From: Pelagihabitans sp947500445
Lineage (GTDB): Bacteria; Bacteroidota; Bacteroidia; Flavobacteriales; Flavobacteriaceae
NCBI RefSeq assembly: GCF_050589625.1
Contig: NZ_JBNGOP010000017.1
Span: 48,702-112,701 of the forward strand
Length of the DNA stretch: 64,000 nucleotides
Direction: 5' to 3'
Of the stretch, positions 25,801 to 35,741 are shown piece after piece. Positions within the stretch are counted from its first letter, which is position 1. Each line of letters begins with the position of its first letter. The notes under the pieces are model-generated. The model did no database searches, was not told the DNA's origin, and saw only the letters and a list, made by a program, of their open reading frames with translations. The translations under genes were made by a program, and so were the position numbers.

Positions 25801-28215
25801 ATGATAATCTGTTTTAATATGAAGCATATGTTACCACAAACGTTCACGAGCGTTCGTTCGTCCACCTTGGGCGGTTTGTCCGTTTACCCAAAAAAGTACT
25901 TTCCATGGATGGCGGTACTGTTTTTTTTGATAGGAAGTTCCATTGTTTTTGGACAATCGCGAGAAGCGATGCTGGAACAGGCCCGTACCTATCGGGCGCA
26001 ACCGGAAAACTCCTCCCAAATCCGACCTGAAGACCCCAATGATCGGAATTTTGGTTCGGGAACCCCTTTTAACGATATCATATATACCATTCTGGATACT
26101 TCCTATATGGAGGGCGAAACCACGGGATACGACTATTTTTGTCCTGCCGATATCGGGGACGAATATCCGGGGGAAGATCGGCTGATGATGATCCGTTGCG
26201 TCAATAACCTGGATTTGGACAGTGGCTATAGTAGTCCTCAGGGCGACCGCATCGTTTTGGGCGTTCCCGAGAACCCCAATCCTTTTTTCCTTTCCGGAAC
26301 GGATGGAATAGACAATGAGTGGGTCGTCATTTTTCATTTCAATTATCGCTTGGGCCATATCCAGCTAAGGGGAACACCGGAGGAGTACGCACTCCTCTAT
26401 GCTACTACCGATGAGGGGGTGGCCACTGAGGGGTATTACCTGTTTTCCAATCGCAATGGAACCTTGGACCTGATCGCTTTTATTTTTCCCTGTGATTTTA
26501 TCTACCCGCCCATAAGTGGCGCCATGCCCTCCAACCCTACTTTTTTGTGTAACGACGATGGTTCGTTATCCTTGGACAATCCGGAACAATTTCGATTTGT
26601 TACTACCAACGATACCACTCCCGCTTTGGACATTGGTTTTGATCAGTTTGGGACCCCTGATCATGAAATGGTACATGGCGTGGTAGCCGACACCGACGGG
26701 AACACCTATGTTTATGGTGCTTCCGATGGCAATTTTACAGGAAATGAAATCGGGCGAAACGAGGTGTTCGTAATAAAGCATGATCCCGAAGGAAACCGTT
26801 TATGGGTAACGGAAGTCGGGGTAAGCGATGGTGGACTGTTGTTCGATGCCATTGCCGACGGGCAGTATTTGTATGCCGCAGGCCGCACGCACGGCGCTAT
26901 TGCAGGCTTTACTTCCGGAGGACAATGGGATGCCATTCTCTTAAAACTAGATCTTGAGACCGGGGCGGTCGTCGCCTCAGATCAGTGGGGCAACAGCAAA
27001 TTGGATGGATATGGCAATATTACCTTGGACGATGCCGGAAATTTATATGTCTCCGGGGCGGGCAGTCCCGAAGATGCCACATCGACGGATGCCGGTCATT
27101 TGATCGCCAAACACAGTGCGGAAACCTTACAGAATATTTGGCGCGTCATCGACGAACCGGAGGACAATCCCGTTTTTGTAAGCGAAGCTTGGGGAGGTAT
27201 CAGCTACATCCCCTCCGATACCCCTGGAGAAGGCGAAGTCGTAGTCGGGGGCTGGTACATGACCAATGGAGGTTCCAATGGGTTCGTATCGGTATTTGAA
27301 AACGTGCACACGACCACCCCCCGAAGGGCCCATACGCTGATCTTGGAATCGAACGGGGTTGAGGCCGATTGGGTGTTGGACAACACCTTCGATTCCGAAG
27401 GAAACATTTACGTCGCCGGATTCACTACGGGAAATTTATACGGAACCCACCAGGGGGAAGGCGATAATTTCGTGGCCAAATACGATGGAGACCTCAATCT
27501 GATCGATGCCGTACAGTTCGGAACCCCGGAATCCGACGGTCTTCGCAAACTGGAAATCGATAGCGATGACAACCTCTATGCTATTGGATATACGTATGGC
27601 GACTATGCCAAAACCAACGCTAACACAAACAAGGACACTGGGGACGTTATCGTACAAAAACTAAATTCCCAACTCGCCTTAGCGGCACGTTTGCAATTGG
27701 GTACTTCCGGTGAAGAGCGTGGTTTTCCCTTCGTCGATCGGGGTATTCTATACCTGTCCGGTATTACCGAGGCGGTGATGAAAGGTAATAATGTCGGCGG
27801 TTTCGACGGTTTTATCGTTACCGCGGATACCGAGACCCTTACACCCGATGAACTTCCGGCCCTTTTGGCGGCAAACCCTCCGGAGGAAGTGGCCGAAGAG
27901 GATGAAAACGGGGAAGAAGGTGAAATACCGGAAACCGATATCACGGTCTACAACGTGATATCCACAAATCCGGACGGCCTGAACGATTTCTTTCGTATCG
28001 ACGGTATCGAGAACTATCCGGACAACCGGCTGCAGATCTACAACCGAAACGGGATTTTGGAGTACGACACCACCAATTACGGCATTGGCGACAACTTGTT
28101 TTATGGAAAATCCCAAAAAACCGATAAAACGATGCAAGGTACCTATCTGTACCTTCTTGAATACCGCTCGGAAAACGGTTTGCGCAAAAAAACGGGATAC
28201 CTACAAATTTTTTAA
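25801..28215 (+). CDS. Type IX-secreted beta-propeller protein with type B C-terminal domain, paralogue 1
   Basis: 804 aa. A long basic N-region leads to the signal helix (WMAVLFFLIGSSIVFG, about 36-51), cleaved before QS; ATG 25819 is an alternative start. An N-terminal domain (about 60-240) shares VFDTxYxxGETxGYDxFCP with the paralogue at 29185. Residues 280-680 hold SBBP-type propeller repeats (DSEGNIYVAGFTTGNLYG, DDAGNLYVSGAGS). An acidic linker precedes the last 90 residues, a gliding-motility-associated C-terminal domain (VYNVISTNPDGLNDFFRI), the type B sorting signal. Surface or secreted. Next to PorP/SprF, the usual partner of this signal. Confidence 0.85.
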   Translation: MIICFNMKHMLPQTFTSVRSSTLGGLSVYPKKYFPWMAVLFFLIGSSIVFGQSREAMLEQARTYRAQPENSSQIRPEDPNDRNFGSGTPFNDIIYTILDTSYMEGETTGYDYFCPADIGDEYPGEDRLMMIRCVNNLDLDSGYSSPQGDRIVLGVPENPNPFFLSGTDGIDNEWVVIFHFNYRLGHIQLRGTPEEYALLYATTDEGVATEGYYLFSNRNGTLDLIAFIFPCDFIYPPISGAMPSNPTFLCNDDGSLSLDNPEQFRFVTTNDTTPALDIGFDQFGTPDHEMVHGVVADTDGNTYVYGASDGNFTGNEIGRNEVFVIKHDPEGNRLWVTEVGVSDGGLLFDAIADGQYLYAAGRTHGAIAGFTSGGQWDAILLKLDLETGAVVASDQWGNSKLDGYGNITLDDAGNLYVSGAGSPEDATSTDAGHLIAKHSAETLQNIWRVIDEPEDNPVFVSEAWGGISYIPSDTPGEGEVVVGGWYMTNGGSNGFVSVFENVHTTTPRRAHTLILESNGVEADWVLDNTFDSEGNIYVAGFTTGNLYGTHQGEGDNFVAKYDGDLNLIDAVQFGTPESDGLRKLEIDSDDNLYAIGYTYGDYAKTNANTNKDTGDVIVQKLNSQLALAARLQLGTSGEERGFPFVDRGILYLSGITEAVMKGNNVGGFDGFIVTADTETLTPDELPALLAANPPEEVAEEDENGEEGEIPETDITVYNVISTNPDGLNDFFRIDGIENYPDNRLQIYNRNGILEYDTTNYGIGDNLFYGKSQKTDKTMQGTYLYLLEYRSENGLRKKTGYLQIF

Positions 28216-28272
28216 CCACTAACATGGTGTTGCGCCCATAACACCCTTACATACTAACAACAACAGATAAAG

Positions 28273-29175
28273 ATGAAACAATATTTTATATGGAGTATAG
28301 CGGCATTTTCCTTGCTATTTACGGCACATGCCCAGGAAAGACCACAGTTTACCCAATACCTGTACAACCCGGCCAATGTGAATGCCGCTTATGTAGGAAC
28401 CCTAGAGGGCTTCACCTTTACCGGAGGATACCGATCCCAATGGACAGGTATCGATGAAGCCCCAAATTCCCTTTCCTTTATGGCGGAACAGCGTTTGTCG
28501 GAACAAATAGGATTGGGACTGAGCGTTGTCAACGATGATTTTGGACCGACCTCCAACACCGATATATCGGCACATTTTGCCTATGCCGTTCCCCTTAACG
28601 ACCGTATAAAAATGCGTTTTTCCTTGAGTGCCTCGGGAAACTTCTTCGCATTGGATACCGACGAACTGACCATTGCCGACCAAGAGGTGTTCTTTACTGA
28701 TTTGGACAACAGTTTCTCGCCCAACGTCGGAGTAGGATTTTTGATCCATGACGATCGGTGGTTCTTCGGTCTTTCGGCACCTACCCTGTTATCGGCGACC
28801 GACGATGATATCGCTCCGGGATTCCGAACAAGAAGTAGCGTTTTTAACGTGATGGGCGGGTACCATATTCCATTGAGCGAGGATTGGGCCTTACGCCCCT
28901 CCTTTTTGCTACAACAGATTACGGATAGCCCTTTCCTATATAACCTGACCACACAAGTAACGTTCAAAGATCGGTTCCATTTCGGGGTCAATTACAGAAA
29001 CGATAAGGCCATCAGTGGACTGGCCGGTATTGCCATAACACCAAATATCGGACTGGGGTACTCCTACGACTATTATACCGATGCCCTTGGCGATATCGCT
29101 AACGGAGCACATGAAATTTACATACGATTTAAACTTTCCCCTACTACTACGAACACTTTTATTGGAAGAAATTAA
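28273..29175 (+). CDS. PorP/SprF family type IX secretion membrane protein
   Basis: 300 aa. Signal peptide (IAAFSLLFTAHAQ, cleavage near residue 20) and the family opening RPQFTQYLYNPANVNAAYVG. The rest alternates beta strands, as expected for an outer-membrane barrel ending in a strand (EIYIRFKL). PorP/SprF proteins bind or anchor cargo bearing type B C-terminal domains. It lies 57 nt after one such cargo gene and 9 nt before another, so it most likely serves both. Confidence 0.93.
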   Translation: MKQYFIWSIAAFSLLFTAHAQERPQFTQYLYNPANVNAAYVGTLEGFTFTGGYRSQWTGIDEAPNSLSFMAEQRLSEQIGLGLSVVNDDFGPTSNTDISAHFAYAVPLNDRIKMRFSLSASGNFFALDTDELTIADQEVFFTDLDNSFSPNVGVGFLIHDDRWFFGLSAPTLLSATDDDIAPGFRTRSSVFNVMGGYHIPLSEDWALRPSFLLQQITDSPFLYNLTTQVTFKDRFHFGVNYRNDKAISGLAGIAITPNIGLGYSYDYYTDALGDIANGAHEIYIRFKLSPTTTNTFIGRN

Positions 29176-29184
29176 CACTACAAC

Positions 29185-31488
29185 ATGAAAAGAACACTAT
29201 TTTTTATTGGATTAATGAGCGTCATCGGCACGCTTAACGCACAAAGCAATTTTCAACTTTTAGAGGCCGCCCGAGCCTTTCCTCCCATGCCCTTGGAAGC
29301 GAACGGAATTGGCGAGTTGAACGGCTCCGAGGCCATTGTGGCCGCCGGAGCGCCGTATAGCGATCTGGAATGGACCGTTTTCGACACGGACTATATTGAT
29401 GGTGAAACCAATGGATATGATACCTTTTGTCCCGTGGACCCTTCAAAGGAGTTTCCCGGGGCCGACCGTGTCAATCTGGTCGAATGCGCCAGTAAGGCCA
29501 ATACCGATGTATCGTATCAAGGAGCTTCCGGGGATCGCATCATCTTGGGGTCGAAAAGAACGGGGCTTCCTTTTTTTAGAAAGGGACCCGATCGGGTCGA
29601 TAACGACTATCTGATCATCAAACATTTCGATTACCAGCGGGGACATATCGAACTTCCCGGAAACGCAAGCGACTATCGTTTGTTATTCGCTACCGAGCAA
29701 AATCAAAATGTAGCGACCACGGGCACGTATCTTTTTTATGTAGCGAACAATGATATTGACCTGATCGCCTTTATTTTTCCCTGTACGGAGGTGCCATCGG
29801 ATACCACCGGGCAAAATGCGGACTATTGGTGTAATGCCTCACAATCATTGGATTTGACGAATACAGCGCAATTTCGATTTGCAAGTGCCGTATCGAACAG
29901 TGTTTCCTATTCGAACGGAATCGCCCAGGTGCGCGCTATCGGTAAAGAAGTGATCGCGAGCACCGCGACCGACAATTCCGGAAACACCTATCTTTTTGGG
30001 CTTACCGACAGTAACCTTAACCCATCTTCAACGGGAGAGAACGAATCGTTAGTGGTAAAACTAAGACCGGACGGCACCACCGATTGGGTATTTGAATACC
30101 CGACCCTGAACGGAACCCTGTTTTTCGACGGTACGGTCGGCAGGGACTACGTATATGCGGCAGGGCGTACCTATGGTAGCTTGCCCGGTTTTCGCAATAA
30201 GGGCCGTTGGGACGGAATCATTCTAAAAATCGATAAAAATACCGGGCAGCTGGTCGACTTTACGCAATACGGACAAGCCGGAATCGATGGCTTTGGAAAC
30301 ATTACCGTGGACAACAATGGCAATTTATACGTTTCCGGTGCAGGTGCCCCCGCGAATTCAGGCCTTGGCGATAATGTATTTTTAGTGGCCAAGTACGATG
30401 CCGACAGCTTGGAACAGATATGGGTTTCCCTGGATTCGGCCACCAATACGGCCAATAGGGTACATGAGGCCTGGGGCGGTATTACCTTTGTTCCCGCAAA
30501 AAACGGTCAGAAATCCAGATTGGTCGTTAGTGGTTGGTTCGTGAACGAACCGAATGCCGCGGACAGTTTTGTAATGGTCTATTCAAATTTGGACCGTACC
30601 GCACCCACGGTACTCCATACCGCGATAATTACAAGTCCGGGTTTTAGCGCCGATTGGGCACTTGCCAATACTGTTGATGCCAATGGCAACGTATATGTTG
30701 CAGGGTATACCAGTGGCAATCTACAGGGCGGGCACAAAGGAGAAGGGGACGCCTTTATCGTAAAATATGATTCAGAACTTAAAAATCCACGATTCCGACA
30801 GTTCGGCACCTCAAAATCAGAACGGTTCCGAAAAATAGAAGTGGACGACGCCAATGGTACCGTTTATGCCTCTGGCTATACCTACGGCGATTTTAAAGGA
30901 CGTAATCCCGATCGCAGTTTTCTATCGGGTGATATTATCGTACAAAAAATGGATATGAATTTGAACGTTCTGGAAACAGCACAAATCGGTACGCCCTATG
31001 AGGAAAGGGGATATTTGACCATTAAGGACGATTACGTGTTTGTAGGCGGGATGACCGAAGGAAGCCTGGTCTCTAGAAATGGCGGCTCTTTCGATGCCTT
31101 TCTTATTGGCCTGAACAAATCGAACCTTTCGGTAGCGAACGTAGATGCCAATGCCATAACGGAAGAACAACCGCCCGTAACGATGAGCGACGATATCCCG
31201 AACGATCAAGGCATTACCGTTTACAATGTAATAAGCCCAGATGCCGATGGTCGCAACGACTTTCTCCGAATCGATGGTATTGAGCAGTATCCGGATAATG
31301 TACTTCGCATCTATAACAAGTCCGGCCGTTTAGAGCACGAGACCAAAGCCTATGGTATCAACGGAAACCTGTTCGAGGGAAATGGAAATCAACGTAATAA
31401 GCAATTAAAGGGAACCTACATCTATACTTTAGAGTATATGACCGCCAATGGGAAGACAAAAAAGTCTGGCTATCTAGTGCTGCTATAA
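29185..31488 (+). CDS. Type IX-secreted beta-propeller protein with type B C-terminal domain, paralogue 2
   Basis: 767 aa. Short, typical signal peptide (MKRTLFFIGLMSVIGTLNA). The N-terminal domain (VFDTDYIDGETNGYDTFCP near 67-85), the SBBP propeller (DNSGNTYLFGLTDSNL, DANGNVYVAGYTSGNLQG) and the C-terminal type B sorting domain (VYNVISPDADGRNDFLRI, about the last 90 residues) follow the same order as in the 25801 gene. The two are clearly paralogues of similar length. Codons are diverged, so the duplication is not recent. Likely a cell-surface protein; ligand unknown. Confidence 0.88.
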   Translation: MKRTLFFIGLMSVIGTLNAQSNFQLLEAARAFPPMPLEANGIGELNGSEAIVAAGAPYSDLEWTVFDTDYIDGETNGYDTFCPVDPSKEFPGADRVNLVECASKANTDVSYQGASGDRIILGSKRTGLPFFRKGPDRVDNDYLIIKHFDYQRGHIELPGNASDYRLLFATEQNQNVATTGTYLFYVANNDIDLIAFIFPCTEVPSDTTGQNADYWCNASQSLDLTNTAQFRFASAVSNSVSYSNGIAQVRAIGKEVIASTATDNSGNTYLFGLTDSNLNPSSTGENESLVVKLRPDGTTDWVFEYPTLNGTLFFDGTVGRDYVYAAGRTYGSLPGFRNKGRWDGIILKIDKNTGQLVDFTQYGQAGIDGFGNITVDNNGNLYVSGAGAPANSGLGDNVFLVAKYDADSLEQIWVSLDSATNTANRVHEAWGGITFVPAKNGQKSRLVVSGWFVNEPNAADSFVMVYSNLDRTAPTVLHTAIITSPGFSADWALANTVDANGNVYVAGYTSGNLQGGHKGEGDAFIVKYDSELKNPRFRQFGTSKSERFRKIEVDDANGTVYASGYTYGDFKGRNPDRSFLSGDIIVQKMDMNLNVLETAQIGTPYEERGYLTIKDDYVFVGGMTEGSLVSRNGGSFDAFLIGLNKSNLSVANVDANAITEEQPPVTMSDDIPNDQGITVYNVISPDADGRNDFLRIDGIEQYPDNVLRIYNKSGRLEHETKAYGINGNLFEGNGNQRNKQLKGTYIYTLEYMTANGKTKKSGYLVLL

Positions 31489-31647
31489 CCCATTTGTGTG
31501 CATTCCACCGTTTTTACATTGTAATGGTATAACAGAACGGATAAACCGAAAAATGGAAGATGCACGAAAAAATAGCGCAGTTCGTCGAAAGCCATTAAAC
31601 CATTTGGAGGCATTGCGGTCAAAAGAGCAACAGTAAAACTAAAAGAC

Positions 31648-32202
31648 ATGAAAAATATAAAGTATGTACTAGTTGTTTGTTTGATCGCATTTTTCGCTTA
31701 TACACCCAGCATAGAGGCGCAAGCCGTAAGGAGACCGGCCGTAAATGCCGTTAAGGTCCGGAAAAAAGTAAAACGGAAAAAGGTGCGGCGCACCAAAAGA
31801 CGTGTTGTAAGAAGAACGTTGAAGGCATTGCCGAAAGGAACGCGCGCCATCGTTTTCAGAAACGTGACCTATCATACGGTAGGTGCCATGTTTTTCATAG
31901 CCAGTAACGGGGCGTATGCCCGTGCCTTTCCGCCAAGAGGTTTTCGATTAAGAACGCTGCCCGCCAGAGCCATTAGGTTGACCGTCCGTGGTGCGCGATA
32001 CGCTTACGCCGACGGACTCTTTTATCAGGAAGTACAAGACGAGTTTCAGGTAGTGGCCGCACCGGTGGGAGCTATAGTAGAGACCGTTCCAGAAGATGCC
32101 GTAGAAATGGACTATCAGGGAAACACGGCCCATGAACTGAACGGAACCATTTACGCTCCGGTCAGCGAAGGCTATCAAGTCGTTGCGCAATTGGACGACT
32201 GA
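31648..32202 (+). CDS. DUF6515-like secreted protein
   Basis: 184 aa. Signal peptide (VLVVCLIAFFAYTPSIEAQA) then a strongly basic segment (KVRKKVKRKKVRRTKRRVVR, about 37-56). The C-terminal half has the repeated pattern Y-x-x-G-x-F/I-Y...Y/F-x-V-V-A-x-P-x-G-A-x-V, seen as ADGLFYQEVQDEFQVVAAPV and NGTIYAPVSEGYQVVAQ, characteristic of DUF6515 proteins. Function unknown; periplasmic or surface. A terminator follows its stop. Confidence 0.7.
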   Translation: MKNIKYVLVVCLIAFFAYTPSIEAQAVRRPAVNAVKVRKKVKRKKVRRTKRRVVRRTLKALPKGTRAIVFRNVTYHTVGAMFFIASNGAYARAFPPRGFRLRTLPARAIRLTVRGARYAYADGLFYQEVQDEFQVVAAPVGAIVETVPEDAVEMDYQGNTAHELNGTIYAPVSEGYQVVAQLDD

Positions 32203-32229
32203 TATCATAGCGATACTATAGCGATTTTG

Positions 32230-32260
32230 AAAAAAGGTTTTCTACGGAAAACCTTTTTTT
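32230..32260 (+). terminator. Rho-independent terminator after the DUF6515 gene
   Basis: Perfect 13-bp stem AAAAAAGGTTTTC / GAAAACCTTTTTT with loop TACG, ending in T7. Confidence 0.88.
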
Positions 32261-32356
32261 ATGCCCATTGGATTAAACCTTTTGATACAAAAAGCATTCT
32301 AACCCATAAGCAGTCGGGCGGACCCTGTCCATCATTACACCAAAAACACGAATCAT

Positions 32357-32806
32357 ATGAAAATCAAAAATCACCTTAGAAAAAATACCAAAAGGCTATT
32401 ACTGCTTGTTAGCAGTTGCTATATCTGTTTTGCCTGCGGCCCATCCAAAACCGCGGTAGCAGCTGAGGAAACCACCTCGGAAAAAACGACCGTTACCAAA
32501 TCGGATCGAAAAGATGCACGGATGCAATTAATGGCCGACCTCGCGCTTAGGGAGGACCAACAATTACCGGTACGGGAAATTTTAAAGGAACGACAGGAAA
32601 GGATTCAGGAAATACGAAATTCGGGCGGTAACGATCGGCGTGCGCAGTTCCAGCAAATGAGGACCGTATCGCAAGAAACGGATTCCAAACTGGCCCTGAT
32701 CTTGGACGAGTCACAGCTACGGACCTATGAAGCCTTTAAACAAGAACAACGCGAACAAATGAGGGGGCAAATGCAAAATAGAAGGGGCGGCCGCGGCGGT
32801 TTTTAG
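32357..32806 (+). CDS. Spy/LTXXQ-like helical lipoprotein
   Basis: 149 aa. Signal with Cys in CYICFACGPS as lipidation site. The mature part is helical and highly charged (SDRKDARMQLMADLALREDQ, then LKERQERIQEIR and EQREQMRGQMQNRRGGRGGF), resembling Spy/CpxP-type periplasmic chaperones or sensors: LREDQQLPVREIL takes the place of the LTxxQ motif. Ends in a Gly/Arg tail. It opens a run of six co-directional genes with short gaps (22 nt to the next), ending with an ECF sigma system, and may take part in envelope-stress sensing. Confidence 0.65.
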   Translation: MKIKNHLRKNTKRLLLLVSSCYICFACGPSKTAVAAEETTSEKTTVTKSDRKDARMQLMADLALREDQQLPVREILKERQERIQEIRNSGGNDRRAQFQQMRTVSQETDSKLALILDESQLRTYEAFKQEQREQMRGQMQNRRGGRGGF

Positions 32807-32828
32807 TAAAACGGATAGCGCCAAAAAC

Positions 32829-34472
32829 ATGAACAATACCATTGCCTTGAACCAAGAGACCATGATCGACCATTACACATCAAAAAACACCGTTTCCTTC
32901 GGGCTCGTCCGAACACCTTACCGCTCCATGGGCTGGACCGATGCGGAAGCCGTGGAGTACGTATTGGAAAAATTCACTTTCGGAGGCACGGACGAACTAC
33001 GGGAAAGGCTTAAAAAAATAGGGGTCGATGTGTGGTTGACCGAACAGCTTACGGCCAAAACGGATGTCGATTTCGAGAAAAGGGCGTTACGAAAATTCCC
33101 CACTACGGGCCTTTCTCTGAAACAGCTTGCTAGAACGTATCCGGGATTGATCGTTACCTTAAAATCGGTAGCGCAACATCTTAGGGCTACCGGTAAAAAA
33201 ACCTTACGCGGCCAGATCAGTTTTAACGATATGTTCGGTACCATATTGCGAAACGTCCAAAAAGTCGATCGGCGTTGGTTCTATCAAATGCCAAATGCTT
33301 CCATGTTGGAGGCCCCCATGAAAAGTATGGGCCTCGGAAACTTTATGGAACTGATGTACGAACTGGCCGGCCAAAAACTGTTCCGTGCCGTGCATGCCCC
33401 AAATCAATTGGAAGAACGTTTGGTCGATTTCTGGTTCAATCATTTTAATGTTTCCATTACACGCATCAACGATGTGGCCACCAATGTGCTCTCCTATGAA
33501 CGCGATGCCATAAGGCCGTTCGTATTAAAACACTTTAATAGAATGCTGGCCGCCACGGCCCGCCACCCTGCCATGCTTACTTATTTGGACAATACCCTGT
33601 CGAATGCAAAAAAAGGGGCCGCCGTTCTGTCCAACGTGCCCTTAATGCCATTTCGCCATAAAAAGCAGCAACCGGGAATCAACGAAAACTATGCACGGGA
33701 ACTTTTGGAACTACATACGCTCGGTGTCGACGGAGGATATCAACAAAGGGATGTCATCGAAATCGCCCGTATTTTGACCGGATGGAAAACAAGCCCCCTA
33801 CTCTATCCCATATCAAAAAAATTAGAGGGCATCGTCCTTGAAAACGAAAGGAAATCGAAAAAATCCTTTATCGATAATGGATTTTATTTTGATGCGGCCC
33901 GGCACGATGCGGAAGCCAAAACCGTTCTCGGCAGGCACTATAACGAAAAGAAAGGGTATGAAGAAGGACAACAGCTTATACAGCAACTTGCAACGCATTC
34001 CTCTACGGCAGACCATATTTCCAAAAAACTGGCAATGTATTTTGTATCCGACACGCCTTCCTTTGTATTGATCGCTAAAATGGCCGATATCTTCGGAAAA
34101 ACCGAGGGTCATATCGGTGCAACGATACGTACCATGGTAGAAGCGCCCGAGTTTTGGAACCCCATTTACCGAAAGGCCAAGGCAAAATCCCCATTTGACT
34201 TTGTGGTGAGCATGTTTCGGGAAAATGGGGCCATTATCGAGGATGCCAGTGCTCCCCTAAAATGGTTGAGTTCCAACGGCCAGCCCCTGTATGCCTTTCA
34301 ACCGCCGACCGGCTACCCTACCATTCAGGAATTTTGGATCAATGAAGCGGCGATCGCGCAACGTATCAAATTCGCATACGCCCTAAGCGCAGGCAATATG
34401 GAAGGAATAAGCCCGACACGGCCTTTGGCCCCGATACAGCGATATACCTCGCCACAATTTCAAAAACGATAG
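32829..34472 (+). CDS. DUF1800 family protein
   Basis: 547 aa, usual length for DUF1800. Recognisable family features: VEYVLEKFTFGGTDELRERL near the N-terminus, EERLVDFWFNHFNVS (about 196-210), NENYARELLELHTLGVDGGY (about 286-305) and a C-terminal YPTIQEFWINEAA. No signal peptide is obvious. Function unknown. In many bacteria DUF1800 and DUF1501 genes are neighbours, as here (2 nt apart), so they probably act together, perhaps on an envelope polymer. Confidence 0.9.
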   Translation: MNNTIALNQETMIDHYTSKNTVSFGLVRTPYRSMGWTDAEAVEYVLEKFTFGGTDELRERLKKIGVDVWLTEQLTAKTDVDFEKRALRKFPTTGLSLKQLARTYPGLIVTLKSVAQHLRATGKKTLRGQISFNDMFGTILRNVQKVDRRWFYQMPNASMLEAPMKSMGLGNFMELMYELAGQKLFRAVHAPNQLEERLVDFWFNHFNVSITRINDVATNVLSYERDAIRPFVLKHFNRMLAATARHPAMLTYLDNTLSNAKKGAAVLSNVPLMPFRHKKQQPGINENYARELLELHTLGVDGGYQQRDVIEIARILTGWKTSPLLYPISKKLEGIVLENERKSKKSFIDNGFYFDAARHDAEAKTVLGRHYNEKKGYEEGQQLIQQLATHSSTADHISKKLAMYFVSDTPSFVLIAKMADIFGKTEGHIGATIRTMVEAPEFWNPIYRKAKAKSPFDFVVSMFRENGAIIEDASAPLKWLSSNGQPLYAFQPPTGYPTIQEFWINEAAIAQRIKFAYALSAGNMEGISPTRPLAPIQRYTSPQFQKR

Positions 34473-34474
34473 CC

Positions 34475-35737
34475 ATGTGCCATGATACAATGAACGAACG
34501 GGAATGGTCCAGACGCGGTTTTCTTAAAGGCGGCAGTTTGGCGGTATTCGGTATTACCTTGGGAGGGATTCCCCCTTTTATTGCAAAGGCCGCGACAATG
34601 CCGTTACGATCGAACGCTTTAAGCCGAAAAAAAACAGTGGTCACTATTTTTCAAAGAGGCGCTATGGACGGACTTGCCGCCGTACAACCTATGGAAAATA
34701 CTTTTTTGAAATCGGTACGGCCCAACCTTTTCCTTGATTCTAAAAATAAAACGGAACAGCTATTGCCTTTGGTCGACGGCTACGGCCTAAACCCCTATTT
34801 GGGGGCGTTAAAACCCTTATTCGATAAAGGCCAAATGAACATCGTTCACGGTGTGGGCCTCCCGATCGAGAATCGGTCTCATTTTGATATGCAGGATTTT
34901 ATGGAAAGTGGCACTCCAGGCGTTAAAAGTACCTCGGACGGATGGATCAATAGAAGTCTAAAACGGCCCGTATCACAAAACGCCTCTCCTTTTCGAGCGG
35001 TGGCGCTCTCCCCTAGCAGGCCCCGGATCTTTTATGGCAACACCCCTACCTTGGCCGTAGAACGTTTGCAAGACCTTCGTTTCGACCAACAGCTTGTAAC
35101 CGATGAAGCCCTGAACGGTATCGGTGAGCAATATAAAAAAGAACAAAACGAACGTTTTAGGAATGCGGGCAAAAATGGTTTGGAAGCCATAAAACTATTA
35201 CGTAGTATCGATCTGGAAACCCCAAAACAAACAAGCTATCCCAATAGTACCCTGGGATCTGGTCTCCAACAAATAGCACAATTGATCAAGGCCCAAGTAG
35301 GCCTGGAGGTGGCATTTGCCGAGAGTACGGGATGGGATACCCATAGCAGACAGCCCACCAAAAACGGGGCCTTTGCCAGAAACGCCCAAGACCTAGCAAG
35401 TGCTATGGCGGCCTTTTGGGAGGATATAAGCACCTATCAAGACGATGTCGTGGTCATGACGATGACGGAATTCGGCCGTACAACCCGACAAAATGGGGCA
35501 TTGGGAACCGATCATGGGAGTGGGTCCTGCCAATTTATACTGGGGAACAACCTCGACCAACACTACCTACATCACAATTTAAAAGAAATAAACGAAGGGA
35601 CTTGCGAGAGGGAACTGCCCGTTACCACCGATGTTCGTTCGGTTTTCAGCACGGTACTGTCGGAACATTTGAACATTTCGGCATCCGGCACCTTTCCCGA
35701 CTTTGTTCCACAACAGCTATCGCTTTTTAAGCCTTGA
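34475..35737 (+). CDS. DUF1501 family protein with Tat signal
   Basis: 420 aa; ATG 34490 (MNEREW) is an alternative start five codons in. The twin-arginine motif SRRGFLKGGS plus hydrophobic stretch (LAVFGITLGGIPPFI) marks export in folded form by the Tat system. DUF1501 belongs to the sulfatase/alkaline phosphatase-like group: FQRGAMDGLAAVQP near the start, and TEFGRTTRQNGALGTDHGSG with Asp-His near residues 327-346 as a probable metal site. Substrate unknown. Pairs with the DUF1800 gene 2 nt upstream and is followed after 4 nt by the sigma-factor gene. Confidence 0.9.
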   Translation: MCHDTMNEREWSRRGFLKGGSLAVFGITLGGIPPFIAKAATMPLRSNALSRKKTVVTIFQRGAMDGLAAVQPMENTFLKSVRPNLFLDSKNKTEQLLPLVDGYGLNPYLGALKPLFDKGQMNIVHGVGLPIENRSHFDMQDFMESGTPGVKSTSDGWINRSLKRPVSQNASPFRAVALSPSRPRIFYGNTPTLAVERLQDLRFDQQLVTDEALNGIGEQYKKEQNERFRNAGKNGLEAIKLLRSIDLETPKQTSYPNSTLGSGLQQIAQLIKAQVGLEVAFAESTGWDTHSRQPTKNGAFARNAQDLASAMAAFWEDISTYQDDVVVMTMTEFGRTTRQNGALGTDHGSGSCQFILGNNLDQHYLHHNLKEINEGTCERELPVTTDVRSVFSTVLSEHLNISASGTFPDFVPQQLSLFKP

Positions 35738-35741
35738 GCCC

